Source of the DNA: Lichenostomus cassidix
Lineage: Eukaryota > Chordata > Aves > Passeriformes > Meliphagidae
NCBI GenBank assembly: GCA_008360975.2
Contig: CM039184.1
Span: forward strand, 54,960,797 to 55,024,796
DNA length: 64,000 nt
Reading direction: 5' to 3'
Under the pieces are notes generated by a model, which did no database searches, had not been told where the DNA came from, and saw only the letters and a list, made by a program, of their open reading frames with translations. This document shows positions 13,328 through 25,429 of this stretch, piece by piece. A program made the translations under genes and the position numbers. The number at the start of each line of letters is the position of its first letter. The stretch's first letter is position 1.

Positions 13328-15316
13328 CTAAAAAATAAATTCAGAAATTCAGACCTTAAAATGACTGCCCCAGTCCCGAAACACTGTAAGTTAAACTGAT
13401 AGACACATTTTCATTAGTAGAAGTAGCACCATCATTGATATAACTATTTAAAGCAGCACCTGTTTTTATTTCCACATGCCATACGCAAGCCCAGCAAGCG
13501 TTTAGCTTGATCAATAAAAAGCATTCTCATTTCAACACAGATGAAAAAGCAGTGCAATGCATTCTAATGCAGTAGCAATGTACATCATGCTACCAAGTTA
13601 ATAATGCAATCCTTCATGAACTCAAATACAAAAATGAAAATGATGTTTTAAAGTGGAAGTCATTCTAGTCATGTCCCTAATGACACCTAAGTAAATATCA
13701 TTTAATACTCTACTTAACACTTATATGCTGAAGACATCAAAGCCCAGAGCTATTATTATAAAGAACTCTAAGATTTACAGAAAAAGCCTTAACATCTTTT
13801 TTGTTCAATATTCTAATGAAACTTAAACATAAATATGATGGAAGCTGGAGTAATATGCTGGTAGCTTCAAAGATAGTGCATTAAATGTGAATACTGTCTG
13901 TTCTTTATTCTCATATTGTGCTTTATTTTCATTTTGACTATTTCACTATTGTTTAGTGTAATTTGTGGTGAAATACTGCCTTTGTTCCTGAGGGGATCTT
14001 CATATATAAACTTAAGAGTACTGTTGAATAGCTATGCAATATACATATTTCCCCACTTGAAATTTTCATGAAAGCATGTAAGATGACTGACTCATAATAA
14101 ACAAATTAGGTAAGTATAACAGAGCAATATATTCAAAAGAGAAAGAAAAAGATAAAAAATAAACTAATTTCCTTGTTAATCTGGAACTCAGGAGACTTGT
14201 ATGTAGTTCTTTGTTTGGCCACAGGACTATGCATAGTGATTTCATTTTCCAAACACAACTGAGGAACATTCTCAATTATATTACAGCAGTATGAGTAAAC
14301 ATACAGAAGAGTTTAAAATAATGTGCCCTACAGGTCTGATAAATGGAGACTGTTAATACTAATTTGCATTCTATTTACCCTTCTTCTCTTCATAACTTCC
14401 CTAAACAATTCACAGAGATTTCCTACAAGGTCTACACTGCATAGACTTGAAAATACTGCAAGGTTCTTTTTCCTGATGTTATTTGAAAAATACAAAAATT
14501 TTTTAAAGTATGGGGTTTTTTTAAATTTATGACTGTGACTTCTTTTGTCTGACACAAAGTAAATAAAGGAAATCAAGGTCTTGTTTTTGAATTGCTCTAA
14601 ACCCAGTGAAAAATGAAATTTAAGGGATTCTGTTACTCCCCTCCACTTTTCATTCTGATTATAATGAAACCACAAACTGCTTTCAGAATGTAACACATTT
14701 CAGCCTCAGCTGGTATAAATTTTTATAGTCCTAACAAAGACCATGGAATTACAGCCATTTACATCTACAGTCTTCCTGTATTTCTCACTGTACTCTTGAA
14801 AGGTACAGAAATCATATTCAAACCATTCATGAAGTAGAGGTAATAAATTTTAGAGTAACTAGTGTTTTGCATGAAATCACATACCGAGTCAGCAATAGAG
14901 TTGGCAGCAACGCATTTTAGACAAGCTCCCTCCCTGGGTCATGAAAACCATATATTGTGGGAGAAACAATTACCCTGACTTTATAAGATCTTACCTTTCT
15001 TTTGAGGTCAACTATAATTTTTACTTATTTATTTTGTGATGTAATCACCAGAATAAAATACCCACGTTCATAAAATGTGACAGTATATTATATGTAGGAT
15101 GTGATAAATAGAATAAAATATTCTCAGTAATAAAATATGGTTGGCTACTATATTTGCTGAAAGGTATGATAAATTTTAAAAGCTTTGTCTTATTACTTAA
15201 ATAAATTATTATTTATTACCTAAATAAATTCAGTTATAATTGAGTAGGGTATTTTGTTGTTTGGTTTGTTTTTTCTTTTTAATTCCATTAGAGAACGTTG
15301 CTTTAAAACTACTTAC
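13328..15316 (-). other. SLIT2: SLIT2 intron between D4 LRRs 1 and 2
   Basis: 2.0 kb, AT-rich. It contains the weak 60-bp tandem duplication at 15051; nothing else recognised. Confidence 0.85.
15051..15174 (+). repeat. Diverged ~60-bp tandem duplication
   Basis: Two units, 15051-15110 and 15111-15174, both start GAATAAAATA and end in GATAAAT with partial similarity between (TAAAATGTG / TAAAATATGG). AT-rich, so chance resemblance contributes. Confidence 0.45.
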
Positions 15317-15385
15317 ATGAGTGTTAAATGCTTGTAGTTGGAAAGCTCTTTTGGAACAAGGGTGAACTGATTTCCATCCAAATAA
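15317..15385 (-). CDS. SLIT2: SLIT2 exon ~22: D4 leucine-rich repeat 1
   Basis: A 69-nt exon, one codon shorter than the other single-LRR exons, with acceptor TGGTTTAG and donor GTAAGT. It encodes [20 protein letters not shown] then TLI. The shorter repeat ([10 protein letters not shown] in place of PxxxFxxLxxL) is the usual first-LRR form in D4. Symmetric phase-2 boundaries keep frame with the N-cap exon at 20184 and the LRR exon at 13327. Confidence 0.97.
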
Positions 15386-17862
15386 CTAAACCAGAAAAAC
15401 AAAACAAAAAACATTATGTATTTCTCTAAAATAGCAGCATCTTCATCCACTAATCTCAGAATCCAACAATAAAGTTAATAGCAAATGAACACATACTATT
15501 TCCATTTTGTAAAACTTGGTTACAAATTTTTGTTTTTAGAGACACAACTGAGGATTTATAGACTAGGATCCAAATGCTACTGTATCATATTTAATGCTTA
15601 TAATGAATATAATAAAAAACAACTCTTGCATGATAGTTTCTATTATTTCATAATGACTCTGCAAAATGAGGTCTTTATCATCTCCATTTACCACACACCT
15701 ACAGGGGCAAGGTAAATCTAACTTCTGAAAATCACATTAAGCGTGGATTTTTAGCTATCATAAACAAAAACAGATTGACATTGCAGAGGTAGTCCTTTGC
15801 AGTACAAACAGCAAGGCCTGGTTTTAGCTCTAACAGCAAATTCATTTGTCATGCCTATGGTTCAGGTCACCTTCCTTAATTTATCCCTGGATATTTCATG
15901 ATACATCAGTATAACGTGCTACACTCCTATTCCTATGAAGCATATTATGGACTGAAGACATCAATGAATTACCCCTCACTAGAAAAGTTAGATTTTTTCC
16001 CCTCTCTGTAGGTTCACAGCGCCTGTATTATACTGCTCACTCTTCTTCCATGCTCATAATTCTCAATAAGAGACCTTCTCATCCTTACAGTTAATGGGTA
16101 CAGAGCCATCAAACTGTGTCAGCACCTGCGTTAGAGGCGAAGGAAGGTAACAAGCCTTGCCTAAAAGCTTCCAGTGTGCAGCCACACATAACAAAGTACA
16201 AGTGGAGGGGTTCTTCAGGTAACCAGAGCAAGTGTAGAGATGCTGAGAAGTGCTGAATTTACCTGATGGCTTGAAATGAAGCAGACAGTGGCAAGAAGAT
16301 TAAAGGTCCTTAGTTTCCTGGGTAGGGCAAATGACTTTGCTGATGGTGGTATTACTTATGTTTCCTGGAACCCAAGTGGAAACTATACCCTCATTATCCC
16401 TATACAAAGCAGATTACTTTTGCCGTCCAAATACTTGCAACATACTTGAGCTAAGAGCAGTCTTTGATAGAGATATTTTTAGCTTCATTTTGGGCTTAAT
16501 GTCTTTACATATGCTGTAGCATCTTTGCAAACTCTTGTCTGGACTAAATGGATGAGATGAATCACAGTCAAACTTCACAAAATAACTATCTACATCTAAT
16601 CAAAGGCTGTCTTTCTTTCTTCCTTATAGAGCTGCTTGCCAAATCCAAATTGTGTCTCAACAAACTTTATACTTACATTAATGGTTGTGAATAGAACATG
16701 GGCTCATATAATTAATTATTAAAATAAACAAACCAACTTTTAAAATTTTTGAAGAAGTATGTATTCTGAGGAAATTATTTTATCAACAGATAAATTAAGT
16801 TCTATTATTAAGCTTCATTAGAACTGAAGTAGTACAAGTATCCACTTGCCTGATAAAAATTCCTCCTTGTTCAAAAGAAGCAACTATTAAGATATTTGTA
16901 AAACACACGAAGAGTATGTCTTAGAAGAGCCATGCATGATAATGAGCAAGAAGAATCAATCAGTATGCAACTGTTAACAGGAACCACCTCCATTATCCTT
17001 TTGAAAAATATGCTAAATTGCATGCTTAGATACTAATTAAAGCATACAAAATTGTACACAAATGAATTTTCAGTCACAGGGTTCCACTTGCAATTCCAAA
17101 AGTATCTCTCTTTAGCTGCTTTCTTTTACATTGTATTGATGACCTTATAATCCAAATTGTAGTCACCTTCTCTCTGAGAAAAAAAACCCAAAACACCAAA
17201 CCCAAAACCTGATTGAGTTATAGGATTATATACCTGTATGCTATTTAGAGTTCTTAATAATTTCAATTTATTAATGGCTAAAGACTTCTGGATGCTATTA
17301 AGCCCCAGACTAATGGTGGATATCTCAGAATCTTCTATATAATACCAAACTGTAAAACAGTAAAATTTGTTAGTGACTTACAGCACACAGTTTTGACATT
17401 TTCTGGAAAAGCACTACATTAACCAGGCATTATGAAAAATTATTAAATCTTGCCATATATAACACAAACCAACATTTTTTCTTGTAAATAATTTCTATTT
17501 CTTTCACTATTGTAACCTATCTGATCAAGATTCAAAACAAATTAATATCTCAATTTTTAGGGTCATATCTTCCCTTTCATAATGCATAAAAATTTACTCA
17601 TATAGTCTAATGAGTAGCTTATTCAGTTAATATCTTCAACCAATACATGAGGTAGGAAGCTCTTTTTCTATCTGTTACTGTCCATCTGCATATTCAAATA
17701 GTATCTTTCATAAAATGCAATCTTAACAATTTTTCTCATAGAAAAAAGTATCAATAGATTAATAAAATATCCCAGATTTTATAAAACTGCCTATGTGAAA
17801 GGAAAGACATTCTATTTAAACCAGTATTTTTGAAATATCGTAAAACTATCACAATCACTGCA

Positions 17863-17888
17863 TCATAGAATATCCTGAGTTGGAAGGG
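17863..17888 (-). mobile_element. CR1 copy A, 3' terminal stub
   Basis: About 26 bases (CATAGAATATCCTGAGTTGG and a few more) that match the very 3' end of a CR1 subfamily. The next bases are not the expected continuation but the 3' end of a second CR1 copy. The continuation of copy A is found at about 18449. Confidence 0.7.
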
Positions 17889-18448
17889 TCACAGAATCAC
17901 ACAATCATTAGGATTGGAAGGGACCTCTGGAGATCATCCCATCCAACTCCTCTGTACCAAGGCAGGTCACACAGGAATTCATCCAAGTGGGTTTTGAATG
18001 TCTCCAGAGAAGGAGACTCCATGACTTCCCTGGGCAGCTTTTCCAGTGCTCTGACACCCTCGGCGTGAAGAAGTTCTTCCTCATGTTGAGGTGGAACTTA
18101 GGTTTTAGTTTATGGCCATTGCTCCTTGTCCTGCTGCTGGGAACTATGGAAAAGAGTCTGGCACCATCCTCTTGGCACCCACCTTGGAGATACTTGTATG
18201 CATTGATGAGATCCCTTCTCAGTTTTCTCCAGACTACACAGGCTCAGCGCCCACAGTCCCTCCTCACAGGAGAGATTCTCAGCCCCTGATAATATTTTGG
18301 CCTCCACTGGGCCCTCTCCAGTAACTCCTTGTCTTTCGTGAACTGTGGAGACCAGAACTGAACACAATACTGCAAAAGTGACCTCATGAGGGAAGGAGGA
18401 TCACCTCCTCTGACCTGCTGGCTACCCTTTTCCCAATGCAACCTATGA
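17889..18448 (-). mobile_element. CR1 copy B inserted within copy A
   Basis: It starts with TCACAGAATCACACAATC at its 3' end and continues through the CR1 3' UTR into the end of ORF2, up to about ACCTGCTGGCTACCC. It is 5'-truncated and same-strand as SLIT2. It separates two parts of copy A. The exact right-hand boundary is uncertain by some ten bases. Confidence 0.75.
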
Positions 18449-18610
18449 CTGAGTCCAACTCCCAGTCCTGCACAGGACAGCCCCTCGAGTCACACCATGT
18501 GCCTGAGAGCATTGTCCAAACTCTTCTTGGTCTCTGGCAGGCTTGGTGCTGTGACAACTTCCCTGGGGAGCTGTTCCAGTGTCTGACCACCCTCTGAAAA
18601 AGAACCTTTC
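18449..18610 (-). mobile_element. CR1 copy A, continuation
   Basis: It begins GAGTCCAACTCCCAGTCCTG, which is what should follow the 17863-17888 stub in this CR1 subfamily, and continues through GTGCCTGAGAGCATTGTCC and TGGGGAGCTGTTCCAGTG to ACCACCCTCTG...AGAACC. Homology to the 3' UTR stops near 18610. Confidence 0.75.
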
Positions 18611-19680
18611 TTTGCTATAACTTTACTTCACGCTGAAGTGACACTGACTGGTTTGCAGTTACCAGGGTCAATGCTCTTGCCCTTCTCAAAACTTAGGTCA
18701 ACCTTTGTCAGCTTCCAGCTGACTGGGACCTATCCAGATTACCAAGAACATTCAGAAATCATTGAGAGAGGCCTTGCAATGACATCTCTTTTAGTATTTT
18801 TTGGATGAATTTCATCAGACCCCACAGACTTACAGAAAGCCAGCAGGAGCAGCAAATTTTGTGCAAGTTTAGGGTTAGGTGGGAGTTAATAATTCTCACA
18901 GTCATGGTCCTCTAGCTCAGGGCATTGGGACCCTCAGAGGTGATAATTAGTATTGAAGACCAAAGTGAAGAAAGCACTAAATATCTCTACTTTGTCTATG
19001 TCCCTGTTTGTGAGGTGACCCTATTAATCTAAAAATGGACCAGTGTTACTTCTGGACTGCCTTTTGCAATTAAGGATTTTTAAAAATCCTTAATTTTTAA
19101 AATTTCTATTGTCCCCAGCAGTACTGGCCAGCTTCAACTCAAATTGGACCAATTTTCTTCAAGCAGCACCTCTGTATTCCTCCCATGTCACCCGACTTTG
19201 TTTCCACTGGATGTACATTTTCTTTTTTGCCTTAGATTCAGAAGATCCCTGCTTGGCTGAGCTGGCCTTCTGCCTCACCTCCTTGACTTCTGACATTTTC
19301 AAATTGCTTGCTCTTTAGCTCTTAACAGGTGGTACTTAAACAGTGACCAGCACTGATGCACCTCAGTACCTTCCAAAGCATTTCCCATGGAGATCTTACT
19401 ATTTCCCTGAGAAACCCAAAGTCTGCCCTCCTCATATCCAGGGCTGAAGTTTTGCTGGCACTTTTCTCCTGTCAACAGAGATTTTAAAGTCAACTGCTTT
19501 ATGACCACTGTGGCCAAGAGAGACACCAGATGCCACTTTACTCACAAGACCCCCTTATTAACATGCAACAAATCCAGGAGAGCACCTCTCTGAATTCACT
19601 CCCTTAGTACCATAAAGATATTGTCTGAGGGCTTTTAACTCCCCAACAGAGATGAAGGCCATCAATTTAGAGGATTAAGG
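18611..19680 (-). mobile_element. CR1 ORF2 fragment (upstream of RT core)
   Basis: The plus strand reads the reverse complement of the upstream ORF2 region of CR1: an Asp/Gly-rich region before the reverse transcriptase (GGGACCTATCCAG, TTTCATCAGACCCCA), the AAAGTGAAGAAAGCACTAAA stretch, and endonuclease-side text (TGTATTCCTCCCATG, AAAGTCTGCCCTCCTCATATC). The RT core expected between this and the 3' UTR is missing, so it is an internally deleted element or a separate copy. No intact frame. Confidence 0.7.
19068..19095. repeat. 28-bp perfect palindrome
   Basis: Positions 19068-19081 are exactly reverse-complementary to 19082-19095 with no spacer; the core is AAGGATTTTTAAAAATCCTT. It lies in the decayed CR1 ORF2 fragment at 18611-19680. 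Confidence 0.9.
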
Positions 19681-20183
19681 TGCTTGATTTAGAAGTAAAA
19701 AGTATTGACATAGAGGCATAAAAACAATGTTCATTATGAAAACATGTTAATATTATTGGGTCTTTTTTGCTTTTTCATGTAATTGAACTTCATTCCTTCC
19801 TGACCAGTAACCAGAGATTAATCAGATTCACTGTTGCCCCTAGTTTAACCCATTGTACCATGATATCCACACACAGTTATACAATGGTTCAGTGCTGGGG
19901 ATATAAATTTTGAGAGTGATTACAATTTTATATACATATATTTTAAAACCTTTTCGGTAACAGTTCTTAAGAGTGGTTTGGGACTTACAAAGCACTGCTA
20001 ATTCAAGCTTAACCTTAAGTTTCTCAAGATAATGTGAAAGTCTTTATATCTATAAAGCAAATTAAAAAAATTCAACTCATCTACTAAATTCAATTCTTCA
20101 TTTTCTTTTCCCCTCATTCTTGACCCTGACAATAAAAATCAGACATTAATTTTCAAAAAAGGAAAAAAAAGTGTGCCACTTAC

Positions 20184-20316
20184 AGTTCAGTTACATCTTT
20201 TGGGATACCTTTAGGCAAAGCTTTCAGACCTTTGTTGCTGCAGCGAACTACTGTGTCCAGACAAGTACATTCTGCAGGACAGCGGGCCAGGGGAGAGCAG
20301 CTATTGTCATCATTTC
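20184..20316 (-). CDS. SLIT2: SLIT2 exon ~21: D3-D4 linker and D4 LRR N-terminal cap
   Basis: A 133-nt exon with acceptor TTAATCAG and donor GTAAGT. It encodes [20 protein letters not shown], then [20 protein letters not shown] and VTEL. The CPxxCxC...VxCSxKGL pattern is a cysteine-rich LRR N-cap. It enters in phase 1 after the D3 C-cap, the same kind of junction that hosts microexons between D1/D2 and D2/D3; no microexon was recognised in the 753-bp intron here. Confidence 0.97.
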
Positions 20317-22384
20317 CTGATTAATAAAAACAAACAGATGCCAAGACTGATAATAAACTCAGTATTCGCAGTAATAGCCCACCTGAATTTTCTTTAAGCC
20401 AACATGATATTTCTGCACTATAATATCTCAAGGTAGGGAAAAAATTACGTCATCTATGTAAATCTTCACTCCAAGAATTTACATTTCAAGTGATGCTTTA
20501 TTTAGTACAGTGCTGTTTTACTAGGTAAGAATGCTATTATATGGGAAAAAATCATTAAAGAAAGAATAAATCCTGAAATGAAAGACAATAAAATTAACAA
20601 AGTATTAAAAACAGTCTCTTTAAAAAAAGATATGGCCTTGAAAATTGACAAACCAATAATGCAGTAAATGTGAGAGATGCAAGACAGCAGCATTTCTTTT
20701 AATTAAGGGTTAATGAAGCCACAAGCTGTAACAAGTCATGTTATTTGATCAAGTAACCTGAAAGTGTGCTTGATTCAAGCATCGGTGTTTGAAAATGTTC
20801 TCATCTGTACTATAACATTTGATCAATTTTTTTATAGTATTTCTAAATTATTAATTACAGTGCTGAACATAGGCAAGAAAAACTTTTGAAGGCATATAAA
20901 TAACAGCCTGTGTTTGCTGACCATCCAAAAATGGGTGGAAAACTTTAAAACTGAGATAGAAACTGAGCATGAAGGCCTTTAAAATGCAATATTTTGGTAT
21001 CTGTAGTAGTCATGCAGCTATTCCTATGAAAGCTGAAATTATAAAAAGTTCAAATATTGATTTCCTTACCATCATCACATGTAAAATCCTGAATTGCCAC
21101 ATCCTGGATAGGAATCTCTTTGAGGAAGTAAGGTTTTTGGCAGCGAGGGTTCCCCGTCACAATGCGTTTCTTCCTTAGCCAGTCTCCAAGCCATGCAAGA
21201 TGGCAGTTGCAGTTGAAGGGATTGGCCAAGAGGTTTCTGAGGACCACAAACAAAGTTTATCTCAGCTCACACCATCCTTCTATCCTAAGGATTCTATTTC
21301 TATTTTCAAGAAAGTGGACCTTAAACACTGTTCTTCAAACAATACCATGCATAAACCATAGGTGAAAGGTGTAATTTAGGCTCTGTGTTGTGAATCTTGA
21401 TACAACTTGCTTAGAAATAATTTAAAAACTGTCGAAGACCTGACTTCATGTCAAGCCACTCTGTACCAATAATGCAGTAATTTCATATAGAGATGGAGGC
21501 TGATTACTTTACATTATTAGCTTTAACCTGACAACAGCTTTTCCGTTAATTTATCATCTCAAGATTTCCATCTTTTATTTGCTCCAGAGAATAAGTTTCC
21601 TATCTGAAGTGACAGCTAAGTTGATTACATGCCAGTTACAAAAATGAATTTACTTCTAAAAGCCTCAGCACTTTTGGCATCTCCTTATTTCTGCACAAAC
21701 CTATCGACAATTCCATTATTTATAAACACGTCATCCTTAATACGCAAAATTAGTAATTGGGTGCAAAGTGTCACTTTTCATGTAAAAAGGGGATTAAGTA
21801 CATTCCTGAATGATGCTACCTACAACCAACATTTTTTCATGAAACTGAGTGGCAGCTTTGCTTACTCTTTTCACTTCCCTTAAATTACGTCACATTAAAA
21901 TGAAAAAAAAAGGATGCTTCTTTTTATAGAAAATGAGACTGAAGCTTCATTTTAAAACACGTATGAATTAAGATTCTCGGCAGGCCAAGGAAATTTAAGC
22001 TAGTAATTTGGTGGCACAGGGCAGAAGGACAGACAACACAGTGATCCAACCAGCTGTGATTGTGTGCTGCCTACCCAAAATGTGGCTTTCCACCCTGGTT
22101 TGGATCAGTGGGCTTCCACAAGGGGAATGAGCAGGATGTTTTTCCTGCCTTCTTAAACACTTCTGAAGACCAGTCAAACACTGTATCAAAGAGCCATGAA
22201 AACATACTCTTCATGTGCCCAAGATGGTCCAGAAAATAAATTTTCTCAATAGTGCCTCTATGAAACATTTTTATCCCTGAATTTTACCACGTGCTGTGAA
22301 ACTACACATCAAATCATGAAGGGAAATGCCCCCAAAAGGTCAGAGATTTAAATATGGGTACGGCAAAAGCTGAATGAGACTTAC
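20317..22384 (-). other. SLIT2: SLIT2 introns flanking the D3 C-cap exon
   Basis: Two introns, 20317-21069 (753 bp) and 21237-22384 (1148 bp), separated by the exon at 21070-21236. No repeat, microexon or RNA gene recognised in either. Confidence 0.8.
21070..21236 (-). CDS. SLIT2: SLIT2 exon ~20: D3 LRR C-terminal cap
   Basis: A 167-nt exon with acceptor GTCCTCAG and donor GTAAGG. It encodes [20 protein letters not shown], then [20 protein letters not shown] and [15 protein letters not shown]. The NPFxCNCxLxWLxxWL core with later CQ and FTC cysteines is an LRRCT. It is one codon longer than the other three C-cap exons. Compared with my memory of human SLIT2 there are conservative changes (CNCH for CNCY, GDWL for GEWL). 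Confidence 0.98.
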
Positions 22385-22528
22385 AGGGTGGAGAGCGAAT
22401 GCAGCGTGTCGAAGGAGCCGGGAGCCACGGTGGTGATCTGGTTGTCATACAGCGAGAGCAGGCGGACAGAGCTCAGCCCTGTGAAGCTGTCATTTCCCAC
22501 ACAGCTCACCCTGTTGCTCCTCAGCATC
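22385..22528 (-). CDS. SLIT2: SLIT2 exon ~19: D3 leucine-rich repeats 4 and 5
   Basis: A 144-nt exon holding two fused LRRs, with acceptor CTTTCTCAG and donor GTAAGTCT. It encodes [20 protein letters not shown], then [20 protein letters not shown] and [11 protein letters not shown] is a candidate N-glycosylation site. The exon is visibly richer in G+C than its introns and most neighbouring exons. Its 144-nt size, twice 72, and the same phase 2 at each end suggest loss of an intron between two ancestral single-repeat exons. Confidence 0.98.
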
Positions 22529-22715
22529 CTGAGAAAGAAAGATCAGCATTTCTCAGCTTAGCCTGAGCAGGGATGGGGCTGAAGTGGCTGCTGGAGGGAG
22601 GGCCATGAGGTATGACTCGAAGGAGCTGCTGCCAGTGAAGGGAGCAGCAGTGCAGTGACTCCTGTGCTGCCTGTAGACTGAGTGCAGTGTGTGGGGAGCA
22701 GGCTGGAAGACAGAA

Positions 22716-22732
22716 GGGTGGGTGGGTGGGTA
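22716..22732 (+). repeat. (GGGT)n microsatellite
   Basis: Four tandem GGGT units. Confidence 0.85.
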
Positions 22733-22754
22733 GACTTCACAGAAGCAGGGGGTG

Positions 22755-22955
22755 TTTCACAGAGTCTAGAATGGGTAAGGCTGGAAAGGACCTTTTGGAG
22801 AGGGGACCTGGTTGGAGATCATCTGGTCCAACCTGCCTGCCCAAGCAGGGTTTGCTAGAACATGTTACTCAGGACTGTGTCCAAATGGCTTCTGAGTATC
22901 TCCAGACATGACCCCACAAACTCTTTGGGCAACCCACACCAATTTTTCAGTTTCC
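22755..22955 (-). mobile_element. CR1 LINE 3' fragment, short
   Basis: The plus strand shows CACAGAGTCTAGAATGG, GGCTGGAAAGGACCTTTTGG, GATCATCTGGTCCAACC and CAAATGGCTTCTGAGTATC, the reverse complement of a CR1 3' end. It is about 200 bp, diverged and 5'-truncated, in the intron between the exons at 24135 and 22528. Confidence 0.8.
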
Positions 22956-23962
22956 TAAGCATTTGTGATTTTTTTCCTTTTTCTTTCAATACCAGAAGTA
23001 GTAATTATGATTTTTTAATTGATGAGAAATGAAACTGATTGAAATTCCCAAAGTAAGAGAAACACAGGCGCCCTCTCTTCATGTTTCCAAGGCTGATCAC
23101 TCCAGAACTGCTATTTATATGGAGCAGAGGCTTGTACCAGCTGACCTCCTCTTGAGGCCCCTTTGACTTAATTTTTCTTGGGACAAATTCTAGAAACCAC
23201 TTCTAATGCATTCAGAGTCATTTCATTCAAATGAAATCAGCCTACCTTGACTCCTCCTTAGCATGACTCTAAGAGAGTACAAATTTCAGAATCCTAAGCT
23301 ATTCCGAAATCTCTGAAATTTCTATAAAACTTAGGAGCTTTGAAGTCTGTTGTTTTCCTCTCTGTCCAAAAAGTGATTATAATTTTTCCCCAGGCTCTTG
23401 TCTAAGACTCACTGCTTTGAACAATTTTAGCAGCTTTCACTGCAAGGTTAGAAATGGTAGACATGATATTTTTTAAAATACCTAATGTCCACGGACAGAG
23501 GAAACCCCAAAGACAATTTAATCTTGGCTCTGGTCTGCAGATCAGATGGACAGGCTCTCTGAGGAAGGCCAAGCTGCTGTAGATTGTACAAACATCTTTT
23601 TTGAGTGGAAAGAACTAAACTGCTTCATGGGAAGAATGAAATGAGTTCAAGTTATAGTGCTTTTAATCTTGCCTTCACTGTTTAAATGACAAAAAAAATT
23701 ACTTAGGAGAGAATAATTTCCCACATTTCAATACACACCAAAACAATTTCTTCCTCCAGCATAATTCCCAGTAATTGCTGAGCTGTAATGAATCAGACTC
23801 CATTATGTAAAATGTGTAATTCCCATGCATAATTCTGTTACTTTCTATTTCTATTTCCCATTTCTATTTCTGAAGCTGGATGTTTACCCATTCTCAACTG
23901 CTTCATTGCTTTAGAGGACTCATAATACCCATAATTAATAATTAATAAATTAATACAATGTA

Positions 23963-24011
23963 TAGATTCTTCTAAAATAGATTCTTCTAAAATGTTTTAT
24001 TCTTCTAAAAT
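23963..24011 (+). repeat. 15-bp tandem repeat
   Basis: TAGATTCTTCTAAAA occurs twice in tandem (23963-23977, 23978-23992), followed by a third partial unit (ATTCTTCTAAAAT) near 23999-24011. Confidence 0.85.
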
Positions 24012-24134
24012 ATGCTTGAATAATCCACAGCTAATTCTCCAAAATATTTTTTTTTTTTTAGGACGGGGACAACATTATTCTCAAAAATACCTGTGAGGAA
24101 AGAGGAATAAAACCACCCAAATAAATATACTTAC

Positions 24135-24278
24135 AGTGTTTTGAGACTTTCTAGTCCTTTGAACATTTTGTGTTGAACACTTTCCAAGCGGTTGCTTGTG
24201 AGCAATAGCTCATTCACACCAGAGGCTCCATCAAATGCTCCTTCTTCTATATCTGTAATCTTGTTATTGCTCAGGTTT
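24135..24278 (-). CDS. SLIT2: SLIT2 exon ~18: D3 leucine-rich repeats 2 and 3
   Basis: A 144-nt double-LRR exon with acceptor GCGAAATAG, which lacks a strong polypyrimidine run next to the AG, and donor GTAAGTAT. It encodes [20 protein letters not shown], then [20 protein letters not shown] and GLESLKTL. The frame joins exactly to the exons at 29519 (phase 2, Ile) and 22528 (phase 2, Leu). Confidence 0.97.
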
Positions 24279-24384
24279 CTATTTCGCATTAACAGAAACA
24301 GAGAAGAACTGAGGGGATTTTCTTTTATAAATAGCTTAAATTACTGTTAAATGCTGCAGACTGCACAAATTTCAAGACAGAATC

Positions 24385-24450
24385 TTAGTTTTCCACGAAG
24401 GTTGGAAAAGACCGTCAAGATCATCAAATGCAATCTTGATGCAATAGCCA
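24385..24450 (-). mobile_element. CR1 3' tail relic
   Basis: About 65 bases (CGAAGGTTGGAAAAGACCG, CAAGATCATCAAATGC) that resemble the last part of a CR1 copy. Short and degraded. Confidence 0.5.
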
Positions 24451-25429
24451 AGTTATTGTGTAAAAGCACAAAATATAAATATATCATTCAACTTCAAACC
24501 ATTAAGAAAAAAAAAGCAATGCCCTTCTAATTAAAGAAGCAAAGATTTTTAAAGTAATCTTTGGAAGATGTTTTTACATAATGGCAATTACTTCCCAATC
24601 CATGCTGCTGTCACACAAGAACATATTTTCCTAATTTTGAATCTTATCAGTAACTATATTTTTGAAGTCTCCAGCTTTTGTAGCATTTTTAGATGAATTA
24701 ATAACAAGATTATACTGTATGAGTACAGCACAACTAACCTGATTTCTTTATTTTATCTCAACAGACAAGTATAAGAAAATAGTATAAACAGCAACATATG
24801 TAAAGGAAATGTGTGAATGTAAACAGTACATGAAATGTTAATAATTTATGACATTAGTTAGAAAGGAGGGTTTATAACCAAGATAGTTCATTTATCTGCA
24901 ATTTGCATGCAAAGTGGATCAAAATGTGGGAAAAATGTCCTAAAATACTGCCAAAATATTTAGTGTTTACAATTTTAGTTGAAATATGGAAATTGCATCC
25001 CAAACGGGTAGTATCTGTACTGTACATACACAAAAGCATACATACACAACAGCACACATTTTCTTAAATATTTTTCATGTTATTCTTGTTTGGTTTGTTT
25101 TGTATCATTATTTACACATTACAGAAGTACATAGCTACACATTAAACAGTGCTATAATACTCCAGTGATTTTTAAAAAGCTCTTTAAAGCTCTCTGAGAC
25201 AAAGTGAAAGAAAGTAAATCTAAAGAGTGTTAGATGAAATAAATGGTCTTGGGAAGAAAATCAAACATTATTTGATGCAATTTCTAGTACCGTGTTTAAA
25301 CCATTCAAAACAAGAAAGATACTATTTGTTAGAATAAAAACCAAGGAGTTGTGGCTTAATCTGTTGTGTTGACTATTCTCTCTAGCCTAGCTGAAATTTA
25401 ATGTACACCTTGCCTGTGATGAAGGATAC

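Larger units (their letters stand above)
15386..20183 (-). other. SLIT2: SLIT2 intron between D4 N-cap and LRR 1
   Basis: 4.8 kb. Its middle, 17863-19680, is a nest of CR1 fragments with the palindrome at 19068. The rest is AT-rich with nothing recognised. Confidence 0.85.
22529..24134 (-). other. SLIT2: SLIT2 intron between the two D3 double-LRR exons
   Basis: 1.6 kb with a (GGGT)n tract, the CR1 fragment at 22755-22955 and the 15-bp tandem repeat at 23963. Confidence 0.85.
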
